Assembly (NCBI GenBank): GCA_002292345.1
Contig: DBBT01000093.1
Location: 65,614 to 75,236 of the forward strand
DNA length: 9,623 nucleotides
DNA from: Opitutia bacterium UBA977
GTDB taxonomy: Bacteria > Verrucomicrobiota > Verrucomicrobiia > Opitutales > Coraliomargaritaceae
Direction of reading: 5' to 3'
Both the position numbers and the translations under genes were made by a program. Positions 1-9,558 of this stretch are shown here, piece after piece. The first letter of the stretch is position 1, and every line of letters begins with the position of its first letter. The notes below the pieces were generated by a model, which saw only the letters and a program-made list of their open reading frames with translations, searched no databases and was not told where the DNA came from.

Positions 1-3159
<3,159 letters not shown>

Positions 3160-3533
3160 TTCTATTTGATCCTGAGCAGGGTTTACGCGTGTGTCGAGTT
3201 TGCACCTTATGATTTTGACAATGCATGATTCGATTTGCGGAGATAAAATATCGACAATTTGGCAACCTCGGAAGAAACGTCTTAAAAAGTACCATTTTGC
3301 GGGCGATCGCACGGGACACGCAGATCGCAATAAGCCATCGAAAATCCAGCAGTTTCGGACATGCCGCCGCGTGATGAGCGGACCTTGACGGCGTTATACG
3401 CGCACCACTGGCGGCGTGCTTTTTGGTATGGCGGTAAATAAGAGAATTTAGTTTTCTCTTCCTAGGGTAAGCCAGTCGCTAGCGTATTTATAGCGAGCGG
3501 GATGTGATCCCGAGATTATGGGTGCGTCGACGC
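3160..3533. other. Intergenic region between hemE and hemY, no convincing gene
   Basis: These 374 bp separate the hemE stop from the hemY start, unlike the short gaps elsewhere in the minus-strand group. Small ORFs in both directions have no recognisable motif and I do not call them. The hemE-proximal end holds a set of inverted repeats (listed separately). The hemY-proximal 150 bp are AT-richer and are the natural place for a hemY promoter, but I could not find a convincing -35/-10 pair. The spacing suggests hemY-ligA may be transcribed separately from hemF-hemE. Confidence 0.6.
3440..3533. other. Cluster of four small inverted repeats just downstream of hemE
   Basis: Four perfect dyads follow one another after the hemE stop: a 10-bp palindrome GCGTCGACGC at 3524-3533 abutting the stop codon; CGGGAT/ATCCCG with a 3-nt loop at 3498-3512; TCGCTA/TAGCGA with a 9-nt loop at 3476-3496; and AAGAGAA/TTCTCTT with a 7-nt loop at 3440-3460. 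The tight GC-rich 3498-3512 hairpin is the best candidate for ending hemE transcripts or protecting their 3' ends, but no uridine run follows it on the minus strand. It is therefore not a canonical intrinsic terminator. Function is inferred from position only. Confidence 0.4.
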
Positions 3534-4565
3534 TTACGCGTTCTTCTGGCCCGTCACGACTTCCATCAAAGCTTCGACACATTCGATCTTGGCGCTCGGT
3601 ATCATACCGTGGCCGAGGTTGAAGATGAAGCCAGGGTCTTTCCCTGCTTGTTCGAGCACGCGGAGTGCTTCGATACGAACGATTTCTGGAGTCGTGGTTA
3701 GAGTGACGGGATCGAGATTACCTTGGATCGCGATACCGTGCTCAAGCGTACTGCGCACATGGTGCAAATTCATAGTCCAGTCGAGGCTGAGGACCGAAGC
3801 GCCAGTGTGAATTTGATCAGCAGCTTTGTGCCCCATACCTTTTGCATAGAGGATCACAGGTACGCGTTTTTTGAGCTCTGTAATAATGTGGCGAATCCAG
3901 CGCAGCGACCACGCTTCGTAATGCGTGGCTGGGCAAATTGCGCCCCATGAATCGAAGATTTGCAGGGCATCGGCACCTGCGTCGATCTGCATGTGCAGGT
4001 ATTCGACGATCGCGCTGGTGAGGTTTTGCATGAGTGCTTCGAATTGCTCTGGCTGATCCCATGCGAGTTTCTTGATCGCAACAAAATCCTTGGCTGAGCC
4101 ACCTTCGACCATGTAGCAGGCAAGCGTCCAGGGGGAACCGCAGAAGCCGAGCAGTGCTTTCTCGTCGCCCATTTTAGTGCGAGTTAGTTTGAGTGCTTCG
4201 GCAACGTAATTGAGTTTTTCGGTAATTTTTGATGGGTCGAGTGCGGCAATCTTGTCTGGCGTATCGAGCAGGTAGTCCATGCCAATGCCCCCTTGGTCGC
4301 GAAAATGATAGCCTTGTCCGAGTGCTTCGGGGATCACTAAAATATCAGAGAAGATAACTGCGGCATCGAGGGGAAAGCGTTTCAGCGGCTGCAGGGTGAC
4401 TTCGGCGGCTAGTTCCGGCGTGCGTACCATCGTGACGAAGTCGTGCTTAGACTTGAGTTCGCGATATTCTGGTAAGTAGCGACCCGCTTGACGCATGAGC
4501 CAGATTGGTGGGCGATCGACAGGCTGGCAATTGGCCGCGGCGAGAAAACGTTCACGAGAGTTCAT
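3534..4565 (-). CDS. hemE: Uroporphyrinogen decarboxylase HemE
   Basis: Removes four acetate carboxyls from uroporphyrinogen III to give coproporphyrinogen III in the cytoplasm; no cofactor is needed. At 343 residues it has normal family length. Both family signatures are present: PPIWLMRQAGRYLPEYRE at 19-36, with the substrate-binding arginines R25 and R29, and GFCGSPWTLACYMVEG at 140-155, with the active-site tyrosine Y151. The catalytic aspartate is D74 in FPLDAAVIFSDIL; DSWG at 205-208 and LGHG with H319 complete the active site. The ATG at 4565 gives the expected N-terminus (MNSRERFLAA). There is no SD motif before it; the leader is pyrimidine-rich and made of 7-bp repeats. hemF ends 63 bp upstream on the same strand, so hemF-hemE probably form an operon in which the upstream gene encodes the next enzymatic step. 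Confidence 0.97.
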   Translation of the reverse strand: MNSRERFLAAANCQPVDRPPIWLMRQAGRYLPEYRELKSKHDFVTMVRTPELAAEVTLQPLKRFPLDAAVIFSDILVIPEALGQGYHFRDQGGIGMDYLLDTPDKIAALDPSKITEKLNYVAEALKLTRTKMGDEKALLGFCGSPWTLACYMVEGGSAKDFVAIKKLAWDQPEQFEALMQNLTSAIVEYLHMQIDAGADALQIFDSWGAICPATHYEAWSLRWIRHIITELKKRVPVILYAKGMGHKAADQIHTGASVLSLDWTMNLHHVRSTLEHGIAIQGNLDPVTLTTTPEIVRIEALRVLEQAGKDPGFIFNLGHGMIPSAKIECVEALMEVVTGQKNA

Positions 4566-4568
4566 AGT

Positions 4569-4596
4569 AGTGAAAATTAAGAATGAGAAATTAAGA
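4569..4596. repeat. Degenerate 7-bp tandem repeat in the hemE leader
   Basis: Read on the plus strand the stretch divides into four 7-mers: AGTGAAA, ATTAAGA, ATGAGAA, ATTAAGA; the second and fourth are identical, so a 14-bp period is also visible. The array ends 3 bp before the hemE start codon and replaces any Shine-Dalgarno sequence. A separate small dyad ATGGC/GCCAT with a 3-nt loop at 4617-4629 overlaps the end of hemF. The TGAGA/TAAGA core resembles the heptads at 9411-9459. Chance low-complexity sequence is possible because the array is short. Confidence 0.5.
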
Positions 4597-4628
4597 TGGA
4601 GTGCGACTACACGAAGATGGCAAAGCCA

Positions 4629-5555
4629 TTAGGAACTCTGATTAATTGCGAGCCAATCTTTTGGTTTTAAAAATACGTCGTAGAGCGTGGCTTCCGCAGA
4701 ACCTGGCTCTGGATGCCAGTCGTAGTCCCAGCGTACGAGGGGAGGGAGTGACATGAGAATCGATTCAGTGCGGCCTTTGGATTGTAGGCCGAAGTGAGTG
4801 CCGCGGTCATGGACGAGGTTGAACTCAACATAGCGGCCACGGCGGTAGAGTTGAAAATTACGTTCGCGCTCGGTGTAGGGCGCGGCTTTGCGCTTAGCGA
4901 CGATTGGCTGATACGCTAGCATGAAGTGGTCGCCTACGGATTGCATAAAGGCAAAGGCTTGCTCGAAGCCACCTGCGCTGAAGTCATCGAAGAAGATTCC
5001 GCCGATGCCGCGAGGTTCGTTGCGATGCGGCAGAAAAAAGTATGTATCACAGATGTTTTTGAATTTTGGATACAACTCATTGCCGAAAGGGGCGCAGGCG
5101 TCGCGCGCGGTTTGGTGCCAGTGTACGGCGTCTTCGGTGTGCCCATAGTAGGGGGTCAGATCAAATCCGCCGCCAAACCACCAGATCGGCTCGCCGTCAA
5201 CTGGCTCTGCGTAAAAGAAGCGCACGTTCATGTGCGTGGTCGGCACATGCGGATTGAGTGGGTGGCAGACGACTGAGACGCCCATCGCTCGGAATGGCGC
5301 ACCAGCCAAGTGTGGTCGAGTCGCAGTGGCCGATGGGGGCAGGCTGGCTCCCTGCACATCGGAAAAATTAATGCCTGCCTTTTCAAACACGGCACCGCCT
5401 TCGAGCACATGCGACCGACCGCCGCCACCTTCGGGGCGGTCCCAATTGTCTTCGCTAAATTGGCAGCTGCCATCCTCATTTTCGAGAGCAGTGCCAATGC
5501 GTTTTTGGAGGTCGAGCAGGTAGTTGCGGACGATTTCTGGATCTACGGTTAACAT
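4629..5555 (-). CDS. hemF: Oxygen-dependent coproporphyrinogen III oxidase HemF
   Basis: Oxidatively decarboxylates two propionates of coproporphyrinogen III to vinyls, giving protoporphyrinogen IX, with O2 as acceptor; cytoplasmic, homodimeric in the family. The 308-residue protein matches the usual length of about 300. Conserved blocks include [18 protein letters not shown] (37-54), [17 protein letters not shown] (98-114), [12 protein letters not shown] (127-138), [17 protein letters not shown] (175-191) and the C-terminal [10 protein letters not shown] and [18 protein letters not shown]. The four histidines described as metal/catalytic ligands in E. coli HemF (96, 106, 145, 175) are matched at 98, 108, 147 and 177. 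I chose the ATG at 5555; a TTG at 5594 in the same frame would add 13 residues unlike the family. No SD motif precedes it. It is the first gene of the hemF-hemE pair and is transcribed divergently from the SDR-like gene. Use of HemF implies heme synthesis in oxygen. Confidence 0.97.
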   Translation of the reverse strand: MLTVDPEIVRNYLLDLQKRIGTALENEDGSCQFSEDNWDRPEGGGGRSHVLEGGAVFEKAGINFSDVQGASLPPSATATRPHLAGAPFRAMGVSVVCHPLNPHVPTTHMNVRFFYAEPVDGEPIWWFGGGFDLTPYYGHTEDAVHWHQTARDACAPFGNELYPKFKNICDTYFFLPHRNEPRGIGGIFFDDFSAGGFEQAFAFMQSVGDHFMLAYQPIVAKRKAAPYTERERNFQLYRRGRYVEFNLVHDRGTHFGLQSKGRTESILMSLPPLVRWDYDWHPEPGSAEATLYDVFLKPKDWLAINQSS

Positions 5556-5603
5556 GAAAGACAGGAACTTGTTGCAGATTTCGCCGGGGCACAAATACTT
5601 TTG
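5556..5603. promoter_or_regulatory. 48-bp divergent start region between hemF and the SDR-like gene
   Basis: Both transcripts must start inside or beyond this very short spacer. On the plus strand TTGCAG near 5573 and AATACT at 5594-5599 are separated by about 16-17 bp; they match the sigma-70 -35/-10 boxes only partly (3/6 and 4/6). If used, transcription would begin at about 5606, essentially on the ATGATG start, producing a leaderless mRNA. I found no good opposing promoter for hemF, whose promoter may overlap the 5' end of the SDR-like gene. Assignment is by position and weak motif similarity. Confidence 0.3.
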
Positions 5604-6545
5604 ATGATGTCAGAACATCTTTTACCAAACGCGCTCGTCACAAATTTGCCGAAATCAGTGATCATTTTTGGGTGTGGTTATATCGGCTCTGCTTTGGCGG
5701 AGGTGTTGTTAGTGGCTGGCGTGCGAGTCGGTGCATTGACCCGCAACCTCGAGAAAGCGGCGCGACTGCGGGAGCTGGGAGTGCACGAAGTGATAGTTGC
5801 TGATTTAGACAGTGAGGCTTGGTATGATCAGTTTTCTGGGGCTTATGAGTCAGTGGTGAATTGCGTGAGCTCGGCGGGTGGCGGCATTGATGGCTACCGA
5901 AAGTCTTATCTGGAGGGACAGCGTTCAATTCTGAAATGGGCAAAGGGGCGCGGTATTCAGAGTTATTTGTATACCAGTAGCACGTCAGTCTATCCGCAGG
6001 ATGGCGGAGTGAGAGTCGATGAAACTGCGGATACTGCCGCCGCGCCGCTGACTGGGCAGGTGCTGTGTCAGTCAGAGCGGCTACTGGCAGATGCCGCTAA
6101 TAGCTTTGGTGCGTGGTATGTGTTGCGCCTCGCAGGAATATATGGACCGAGGCGGCACTACCTGCTCGATTTATTGCGCTCGGGGGAATCGGTGATTGCT
6201 GGCGCCGGTGACTATTTTCTGAATCTGATCCATCGCGACGATGTTGTGACTGCTATCTGCACTGCGTTAATAAGTCACTCATCGTCAAAATCTGGTATTT
6301 ATAATGTCTCAGATGATCAACCAGCCTCCAAAGCCGAGCTCGTTGCCTGGTTGGCCGATCAATTGGGGCAAGTGCCGCCGCTGTTTGATCCTGAGCATGT
6401 ATCGCCTCGTTTACAGCGTCGAGGTGGGCGAATGCCGAGTCGGCAGATATCAAGTTCGAAGTTTCACGAGGCGTTCGGATGGTCGCCGCAGTATGAGGAT
6501 TTCCGAGCTGGCTACCGCGATCTGTTGGGCATAAAAAAAGTATAA
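5604..6545 (+). CDS. NAD(P)-binding SDR superfamily protein, YeeZ-like epimerase/dehydratase fold
   Basis: A Rossmann-fold protein of 313 residues. The nucleotide-binding loop is GCGYIG (G23, G25, G28) after the hydrophobic strand SVIIF. Later landmarks are the TSSTSVY strand (124-130), [12 protein letters not shown] (174-185), NLIHRDDV (207-214) and YNVSDD, all characteristic of extended SDR / NAD-dependent epimerases. The usual catalytic YxxxK is not present: the corresponding segment reads LCQSE (154-158), as in the atypical YeeZ-like group. Classical sugar epimerase chemistry is therefore doubtful and the substrate is unknown. The start is ATG 5604 or the adjacent ATG 5607; there is no SD motif. 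It is divergent from hemF, but nothing in the protein ties it to heme synthesis. The C-terminal substrate-binding part (about 235-313) includes a basic stretch [11 protein letters not shown]. Confidence 0.88.
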   Translation: MMSEHLLPNALVTNLPKSVIIFGCGYIGSALAEVLLVAGVRVGALTRNLEKAARLRELGVHEVIVADLDSEAWYDQFSGAYESVVNCVSSAGGGIDGYRKSYLEGQRSILKWAKGRGIQSYLYTSSTSVYPQDGGVRVDETADTAAAPLTGQVLCQSERLLADAANSFGAWYVLRLAGIYGPRRHYLLDLLRSGESVIAGAGDYFLNLIHRDDVVTAICTALISHSSSKSGIYNVSDDQPASKAELVAWLADQLGQVPPLFDPEHVSPRLQRRGGRMPSRQISSSKFHEAFGWSPQYEDFRAGYRDLLGIKKV

Positions 6546-6556
6546 GCCCATTTAGA

Positions 6557-6573
6557 AACTGGAGTTGCCAGTT
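6557..6573 (+). other. Small hairpin between the SDR-like and CBS genes
   Basis: AACTGG/CCAGTT forms a perfect 6-bp stem around a 5-nt loop, 12 bp after the SDR-like stop codon. No T run follows directly, so a canonical terminator is not supported; it may protect a 3' end or lie in the CBS-gene leader. A TATATG at 6585-6590 could serve as a -10 box for the CBS gene but lacks a matching -35. Confidence 0.35.
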
Positions 6574-6600
6574 GCAGGGAAATTTATATGCTTTTCATTT

Positions 6601-7053
6601 ATGCCTCTAAATAAAGTTCCAGTTACCATACTACTTAAGGAGAAAAGCACTTCCGTTTATTGTATTGCGGTCAATTCGACTGTGGACATTGCGGTTTCTG
6701 AGATGAATCGGCAACGAGTCGGTTCAATTATTGTCAAGGATGCCGAGAAAGTGGTCGGGGTTTTTACTGAACGTGATGTTTTGACGCGAATCGTAGCCGC
6801 TGGGCGTGATCCAAAGACGACTCCAGTCAGTGAAGTGATGACGGCGGACTTCCTTTCGATTAAAAAGGATACCTCAGTGGAAGACGCAATGCAGATGATG
6901 TCCGACAAACGCGTGCGTCACTTACCGGTGTTTGATGACCAGCAACTACTCGGACTAATTTCGATTGGCGATGTGACGCGTTGGTTGTTAAAGGTGAACG
7001 AGATGGAGACTGAGAACTTACGTAATTACGTTTTTGGAGAGTATCCTGGTTGA
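6601..7053 (+). CDS. Tandem CBS-domain protein
   Basis: A 150-residue protein consisting almost entirely of a CBS pair (Bateman module): CBS1 about 18-65 ending GVFTERDV (D59) and CBS2 about 80-132 ending GLISIGDV (D124). The aspartates at those positions commonly contact the ribose of bound adenine nucleotides, so AMP/ATP-type ligand sensing is plausible. There is no catalytic or DNA-binding domain. Stand-alone CBS pairs of this kind are widespread and usually of unknown partner; the short C-terminal tail NEMETENLRNYVFGEYPG resembles the tails of other single-module CBS proteins. I chose ATG 6601 (MPLNKV); the frame continues upstream to a TTG at 6565, but that start is poorly placed. Only a distant GGGA precedes the ATG. 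The gene follows the SDR-like gene by 55 bp on the same strand. Confidence 0.9.
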   Translation: MPLNKVPVTILLKEKSTSVYCIAVNSTVDIAVSEMNRQRVGSIIVKDAEKVVGVFTERDVLTRIVAAGRDPKTTPVSEVMTADFLSIKKDTSVEDAMQMMSDKRVRHLPVFDDQQLLGLISIGDVTRWLLKVNEMETENLRNYVFGEYPG

Positions 7054-7312
7054 TATTTTTAATTGTCTGAAAACAGCAAAAAGTTACGACAGGTGCCGAC
7101 ATTTCCGCTCAATTCGGCCCTCGTGATGGCTCTTTGAGCAGTGCGGTTCGATTTTTTTTAGTAGTGACCGAGTAGGGTTAATTCGAGTTCGTCGCGGTTC
7201 GAGGCAGATACGTGGACATCAGTCGCTCAATCGGCTTGACTCAACCTCTGAGCTTCGTGGACACTTCTGCCTTTTATTTCGCAGATCTTAACCCAAACAA
7301 AAGAACACTATT
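7054..7312. other. Intergenic region upstream of ybaB, no recognised gene
   Basis: This 259-bp gap contains a possible CBS-gene terminator (listed separately) and then about 150 bp without a protein frame I believe. Two short exact direct repeats occur: GCGGTTCGA at 7143-7151 and 7194-7202, and CGTGGACA at 7211-7218 and 7256-7263. I looked for the SRP RNA that sits near ybaB in some genomes and for a tRNA (TTCGA-like loops occur) and found neither. No convincing -35/-10 pair was seen, although the ybaB promoter probably lies here. Confidence 0.5.
7107..7159 (+). terminator. Possible terminator after the CBS gene
   Basis: GCTCAA (7107-7112) pairs with TTGAGC (7134-7139), and inside this stem GGCC can pair with GGCT (one G-T pair). 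A run of eight T residues follows at 7152-7159. The 12-nt gap between stem and T run is too long for a textbook intrinsic terminator, so the call is tentative. The position, about 55 bp after the CBS stop and before ybaB, fits. Confidence 0.3.
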
Positions 7313-7621
7313 ATGGCAGGAGTTGGTAAACTATTAAAGCAGGCCCAGAAGATGCAAAAACAGATGGAGGGCATTCAATCAAAGCTCGCTGAGCAAATTA
7401 TCGAGGTGTCCAGTGGTGGCGGAGCAATCAATATTAAGATTAATGGCCAAGGAGAATTTCAGGCGTTTAAGATCGATCCTGAATTCTTGAAAGAAGATGC
7501 TGAGTTCATCGAAGAGACGTTGCTTGGCGCAGTGCAGGAAGCGGCTGCCAAAGCCAAAGAAACCAGTGAAGAAGCAATGGGCTCGGTGACAGGTGGCATG
7601 GGCGGGTTCCCTGGATTTTAA
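7313..7621 (+). CDS. ybaB: YbaB/EbfC family nucleoid-associated protein
   Basis: A small 102-residue DNA-binding protein of the YbaB/EbfC family, which forms dimers with a tweezer-like shape and coats the nucleoid. The N-terminal helix is rich in K, Q and M (KLLKQAQKMQKQMEGIQSKL, 6-25), followed by the hallmark EVSSGGGAINIKINGQGEF (31-49), an acidic middle (about 55-70), and a Gly/Met-rich tail ending GGMGGFPGF. The start ATG at 7313 gives the usual MAGVGKLLKQAQ-type N-terminus; only a weak AAAGAA lies before it. recR begins 12 bp after the stop codon, the conserved ybaB-recR arrangement of many bacteria, so the two are probably co-transcribed. The dnaX gene that often precedes ybaB is absent here; a CBS-domain gene is upstream instead. 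Confidence 0.96.
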   Translation: MAGVGKLLKQAQKMQKQMEGIQSKLAEQIIEVSSGGGAINIKINGQGEFQAFKIDPEFLKEDAEFIEETLLGAVQEAAAKAKETSEEAMGSVTGGMGGFPGF

Positions 7622-7633
7622 ACCACCGTATCT

Positions 7634-8230
7634 GTGACTCCCGCCTTTGAGAAGCTCTTGCAAGAGCTAAAGCGCCTGCCAGGTCTAGGCTTTCGATCTG
7701 CCGAGCGCATTGCGATGCACTTACTAGTCGAACAGCCTGAGGCGCTGGAGGGCTTAATGGAGTCAATGGGGGAGGCCCGCATTGCGGTTCGGCGTTGCGA
7801 TACCTGTGGGAATATTGCCGAAAGTCCCAAGTGTGCAATTTGTGAAGATCAGCGGCGTACTGCTGGCTCACTTTGTGTTGTCGAGCATGTGCCAGACCTA
7901 ATCGCAATCGAGCGCTCTGCCGCATGGAAGGGCCAGTATCATGTGTTACATGGCAAGCTTTCGCCGATCCATGGAGTCGGTCCGGAAGATCTCAATCTCC
8001 AGAGTTTAAAGGCTCGTCTTGAATCTGGCGAGGTCACGGAATTTGTCTTAGCCCTGTCGAACGACATTGAAGGTCAGGCGACCTGCCACTATATCCAAGA
8101 AGAGATCGTCGGGCAGCGTCCGATCAAAGTCACTCGAATTGGCTTCGGCCTGCCCAGCGGCGGCGGTGTGACCTACGCCGATTCAGTGACACTACGCAGT
8201 GCACTTGAGGGCCGGCGAGAGTATCACTAA
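7634..8230 (+). CDS. recR: Recombination mediator RecR
   Basis: Works with RecO (and RecF) to load RecA onto SSB-coated single-stranded gaps. The 198-residue protein has family length and all domains: an N-terminal helix-hairpin-helix (RLPGLGFRSAERIAMHLL, 14-31), an intact Cys4 zinc finger (C55, C58, C67, C70), a Toprim domain (CVVEHVPDLIAIE with E84; LALSNDIEGQAT, 139-150) and the C-terminal Walker-B-like region with GLPSGGGVTYADSVTLRSALEGR (172-194). The start is GTG at 7634. It is in the same frame as ybaB, five codons after the ybaB TAA, with no SD motif and no ATG option nearby; translational coupling to ybaB is likely. The stop codon overlaps that of the convergent MFS gene. RecR keeps its zinc finger while LigA in the same genome has lost its own. 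Confidence 0.97.
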   Translation: MTPAFEKLLQELKRLPGLGFRSAERIAMHLLVEQPEALEGLMESMGEARIAVRRCDTCGNIAESPKCAICEDQRRTAGSLCVVEHVPDLIAIERSAAWKGQYHVLHGKLSPIHGVGPEDLNLQSLKARLESGEVTEFVLALSNDIEGQATCHYIQEEIVGQRPIKVTRIGFGLPSGGGVTYADSVTLRSALEGRREYH

Positions 8231-9456
8231 GTCTTGAAGCGCGGGTGATGGCGCACGCACTCGAATAGCACGATCGATACGAAAATCAGCAGCATGCCGG
8301 CGAAGGCGACGCCTGTGGGGGCTGAGTTACTTAGAATCCAGTAGCCGATAAACGGAGCGAGTGTGCCGCGGAAGCCGGTTAGCGCCATATGAATGCTCAT
8401 GTAGGACGATACTTTTTCGTGGGGCGCGATTTTAGTCACCCATAGACTCCAGATGATTTTACCGCCGCCAGTGGCGAGTCCGACCAAGATCATCGCAAGC
8501 GTAAGCAGTATAATATTTTTGGTAAAAAAGAAGCAGGCAATGCCGAGCAAGAAGAAGGTATTGAGCAAATTACGTGTAGTAATAAAGTGTAGCTTATCGA
8601 ATAGACTGCCCCATAGTTTAGTGCTGAGGATACGTGCCGCAGCTGGCACGACGACCAGTAAAAAAGCGATCGTGGCATTGTCGGCATTGATGCCGAATTT
8701 AGGATTGGCGAGATATTCCACTCGGATAGGCATGGTGATGAGATTGCCTAATCCGAGCAACATCCAGCTGCCCAGCAGAAAACCAAAGAAACGGTCTTTC
8801 CATATCAGGCTAAAGTTTTGCCATGGATTACCGACATGATCAGTGGAAAGCGGTACGCTGGGAATGCGGTTGGTAGCCCAGGCGCAGGCGGCTGCAGAGA
8901 GCACCATAATTACAAACAGCAAGTGGTAGTAATTGATTGAGATGTCCAGTAACCAACCACCTAGCAATGAGAATAATATCATACTCAACGCAGTGAGAAT
9001 GAACGGTGTGGTCATGCGTTTGCCGCGCTCACTGGCAGGGTAGTTCTCTGCGTAGATTTGAATCATCAGCGGGCCTTGTTGCACGGTGGCCATTTGGCTG
9101 GTGATGATAAAAATGGTGAACAGGGTTAAGCTTTGAATGACCGTCGCACCGACCATGAGTAGGGCGGCTAGCGAGAGCATGTATGCGGAGGCCAAGCTGG
9201 GGCGAATTTGTCGTTTCGCGACGAAATAAAGTGTTAGAGGGGTGAGTAAAAAGCCGATCGGCCACGCCCCGGCGATGAACGCTTTATAAGTTTCTGGGGC
9301 GTCGAAGTGACGAATCGCTACCAATAGCGCAAAAGTCGACCAGCCTGCTTCGAGTATGCCATAAAAAGGCGCGCGCAGCACATCGTTACGATAAGTCGCA
9401 GCGGCGCGATGGCTGAAAGCTGAGGCCTGAGGGCTGAGATTTGAGTGCTGAGACAT
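8227..9456 (-). CDS. Major facilitator superfamily (MFS) transporter, substrate unknown
   Basis: An integral inner-membrane protein of 409 residues with about 12 hydrophobic segments, e.g. near 30-50, 58-80, 88-108, 110-130, 150-170, 177-195, 222-242, 261-278, 297-311, 314-335, 355-374 and 380-400. The loop around 138-148 (NYPASERGKRM) and the G-x-x-x-D motif GSLFDKLHFITTR (283-295), a degenerate MFS motif A, support the MFS fold. No feature identifies a substrate, and neighbours give no clue. The ATG at 9456 lies inside a 7-bp repeat array, so residues 1-16 (Ser/Gln-rich MSQHSNLSPQASAFSH) are encoded by the repeat and are probably dispensable. A GTG at codon 26, just before the first membrane segment, is a plausible alternative start. 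No SD motif precedes either. The gene converges on recR with overlapping stops. Confidence 0.88.
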   Translation of the reverse strand: MSQHSNLSPQASAFSHRAAATYRNDVLRAPFYGILEAGWSTFALLVAIRHFDAPETYKAFIAGAWPIGFLLTPLTLYFVAKRQIRPSLASAYMLSLAALLMVGATVIQSLTLFTIFIITSQMATVQQGPLMIQIYAENYPASERGKRMTTPFILTALSMILFSLLGGWLLDISINYYHLLFVIMVLSAAACAWATNRIPSVPLSTDHVGNPWQNFSLIWKDRFFGFLLGSWMLLGLGNLITMPIRVEYLANPKFGINADNATIAFLLVVVPAAARILSTKLWGSLFDKLHFITTRNLLNTFFLLGIACFFFTKNIILLTLAMILVGLATGGGKIIWSLWVTKIAPHEKVSSYMSIHMALTGFRGTLAPFIGYWILSNSAPTGVAFAGMLLIFVSIVLFECVRHHPRFKT

Positions 9457-9459
9457 AAG
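9411..9459. repeat. Degenerate heptanucleotide tandem repeat overlapping the MFS gene start
   Basis: Seven consecutive 7-mers on the plus strand read GGCTGAA, AGCTGAG, GCCTGAG, GGCTGAG, ATTTGAG, TGCTGAG, ACATAAG. The last five positions follow a CTGAG consensus while the first two vary. The array covers the first 15 codons of the MFS gene (on the minus strand: CTCAGNN units) and the 3 bp upstream. Because 7 is not a multiple of 3, the encoded peptide has no obvious repeat. Comparable degenerate heptamers are known as short tandemly repeated repetitive sequences in cyanobacteria; a link is only by analogy. Confidence 0.8.
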
Positions 9460-9472
9460 AGGAGGCGTAAAT

Positions 9473-9478
9473 GTTATA
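9473..9478 (-). promoter_or_regulatory. Possible -10 box for the MFS gene
   Basis: On the minus strand this reads TATAAC, a 5/6 match to the sigma-70 -10 consensus, and would place the transcript start about 10 nt before the ATG at 9456. No matching -35 element is present at 16-18 bp, so it is a weak call. Confidence 0.25.
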
Positions 9479-9501
9479 TGGAAAACATCAGACCACTAAA
9501 A

Positions 9502-9529
9502 TTGGACATTCAAAGTTGGACGTTCCCCA
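9502..9529. repeat. Second 7/14-bp period repeat, TTGGAC type
   Basis: The 7-mers read TTGGACA, TTCAAAG, TTGGACG, TTCCCCA. TTGGACATTC and TTGGACGTTC are 14 bp apart with one difference. Each 7-mer starts with TT. It lies between the two CTGAG/CTCAG-type arrays in the MFS upstream region. With only four units this could be chance, but the 7-bp spacing agrees with its neighbours. Confidence 0.45.
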
Positions 9530-9558
9530 ACAGTGAGCTCAGAATTAAGTGTTTCGTG

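Noticed and set aside
3160..3330. Upstream extension of the protoporphyrinogen oxidase to a TTG at 3330
   Set aside because: It would add 57 residues before the FAD-binding motif, unlike the family; the ATG at 3159 gives the expected N-terminus.
3191..3388. 65-codon plus-strand ORF between hemE and hemY
   Set aside because: No motif, no ribosome site and a composition typical of random ORFs in non-coding DNA.
5556..5594. Upstream TTG start for HemF at 5594
   Set aside because: A rare start codon adding 13 non-conserved residues; ATG 5555 gives a family-length protein.
7140..7210. tRNA-like GGTTCGA segments
   Set aside because: The flanking bases do not form a 5-bp T stem and no acceptor or anticodon arm can be built.
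7054..7312. SRP (4.5S) RNA near ybaB-recR
   Set aside because: The conserved GGAAG and CAGCC tetraloop/internal-loop elements are absent.
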